NCBI GenBank assembly: GCA_018873225.1
Contig: JAEILZ010000009.1
Span: 2,657,501-2,721,500, forward strand
Source of the DNA: [Phialemoniopsis] sp. UDSM-2020
Taxonomy: Eukaryota; Ascomycota; Sordariomycetes; Thyridiales; Thyridiaceae
DNA: 64,000 bases
Direction: 5' to 3'
Made by a program: the position numbers and the translations under genes. Below the pieces are notes generated by a model. The model searched no databases, had not been told where the DNA came from, and worked only from the letters and a program-made list of their open reading frames with translations. Below, piece after piece: positions 63,405 to 64,000 of this stretch (positions are counted from its first letter, which is position 1; every line of letters starts with the position of its first letter).

Positions 63405-64000
63405 ATGTCGAATAGTAGCATTACTCATCAGCCGAGCGGAGGACCCGGACCTAAACGCCGGTCTCATAAGAAATCTCGGGGCGGTTGTGGCAACTGCAAA
63501 CTACGACGCGTCAAGGTATGGCATGAAGCATGACGCTCCCGTTCTCAGACCAAGACAAGCTGACTGACATCCTATCAGTGTGACGAGGCCAAGCCCAGCT
63601 GCAAGAAGTGCCTGTCGTTCTCGGTATCATGCAACTATGGCCCGAGAACTGCTGGACACTGCTCCGAGCTTCAGCTGACCGTACGAGGGGAATTTCATAT
63701 GGAAGATCCATATCAACTATCGCTGCAGGATACCACTCTTACCCTCGTCAATGCTTCGCTTCTAGCTCGTCTTGGCCCTTCCCAGGATCTTGAATTGCAG
63801 ATCGACAAGCCCGACTTGGTCACTCTGCATCGATACCATACTCGCACCAGTCTGACGTTCGGGATTCCTTCTATGAGAGCGCTTTACCGGGATGATGCAT
63901 CCAGATTAGCTAAGATGGTATGCGCGAGCGCCTTTCTCCTCTCAAGACTGCGGTTTGGGGTACAATACTGATGACCAGCAGAATCCTTTCCTGATGCATT
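63405..64000 (+). CDS. Zn2Cys6 transcription factor (truncated by the window edge)
   Basis: Exons 63405-63515 and 63579-63917 are read; a third begins at 63979 or 63982 and runs off the window. The six cysteines of the binuclear zinc cluster are in CGNCKLRRVKC (split after RRVK by intron 1) and PSCKKCLSFSVSCNY, preceded by a basic segment GPKRRSHKKSRGG. After the cluster comes HMEDPYQLSLQDTTLTLVNA. The third-exon acceptor is a tandem CAGCAG, so transcripts may differ by one Gln. It probably acts in the nucleus; the divergent oxidoreductase may be its target (inference). Confidence 0.88.

Noticed and set aside
1..64000. tRNA, rRNA, CRISPR arrays, intact transposons
   Set aside because: I scanned intergenic regions by eye for B-box-like sequences, regular repeat-spacer arrays, terminal inverted repeats and transposase or reverse-transcriptase motifs and found none.

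Overview
The window is nuclear DNA of a filamentous ascomycete (Pezizomycotina, most likely Sordariomycetes). The signs are many short introns (about 50-100 bp, GT..AG), GC-rich coding sequence, and fungal families such as Zn2Cys6 and C2H2 regulators, Dal5-like transporters, Whi5, OM14, an aspergillopepsin-like protease and a secreted GH3 beta-glucosidase. I resolved 34 protein genes; two run off the window edges. Gene models were spliced by hand and checked for reading phase. I saw no tRNA, rRNA, CRISPR array or intact transposon.

Region 1 (about 0.4-22.6 kb) looks like an undescribed catabolic gene cluster. In order it holds an isochorismatase-like hydrolase, a GrpB/UPF0157 protein, a beta-hydroxyacid dehydrogenase (copy 1), a metallo-beta-lactamase-fold lactonase-like enzyme (copy 1), a two-domain carboxymuconolactone decarboxylase (CMD), an ACS-type MFS transporter, a one-domain CMD, a C2H2/fungal_trans regulator, a zinc alcohol dehydrogenase, a second MBL enzyme, a second beta-hydroxyacid dehydrogenase, an MDR oxidoreductase, a vanillyl-alcohol-oxidase (VAO) type flavoprotein and a salicylate-hydroxylase-like FAD monooxygenase. 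Together these could oxidise a phenolic substrate, hydroxylate it, open a lactone, decarboxylate the product and take up the substrate. Three promoters (copy-1 dehydrogenase/MBL, two-domain CMD, copy-2 dehydrogenase) share the 8-mer ATGTGGGG, two of them inside a nearly identical 19-mer. The helix residues of the cluster's own C2H2 protein predict 5'-GNGGGG-3', which fits that element.

Region 2 (22.9-39.7 kb) is mostly housekeeping: an unknown basic protein, a Whi5-type G1/S repressor, a glycine-zipper protein with a His-rich tail, 3-isopropylmalate dehydrogenase (LEU2, with a 21-nt microexon), UDP-glucose 6-dehydrogenase with cysteine-bearing inserts, a divergent membrane-anchored GT4 glycosyltransferase, and a 76-residue membrane protein.

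Region 3 (40-54 kb) has a zinc alcohol dehydrogenase, a secreted aspartic protease with a Gly/Asn-repeat linker, a Myb/SANT-like protein, an OM14-type mitochondrial outer-membrane protein whose start codon appears split by an intron, MIA40, thiamine pyrophosphokinase and a GNAT acetyltransferase.

Region 4 (54.8-64 kb) has a class V PLP enzyme, an alpha/beta hydrolase, a GH3 beta-glucosidase, and an MDR oxidoreductase divergent from a truncated Zn2Cys6 regulator.
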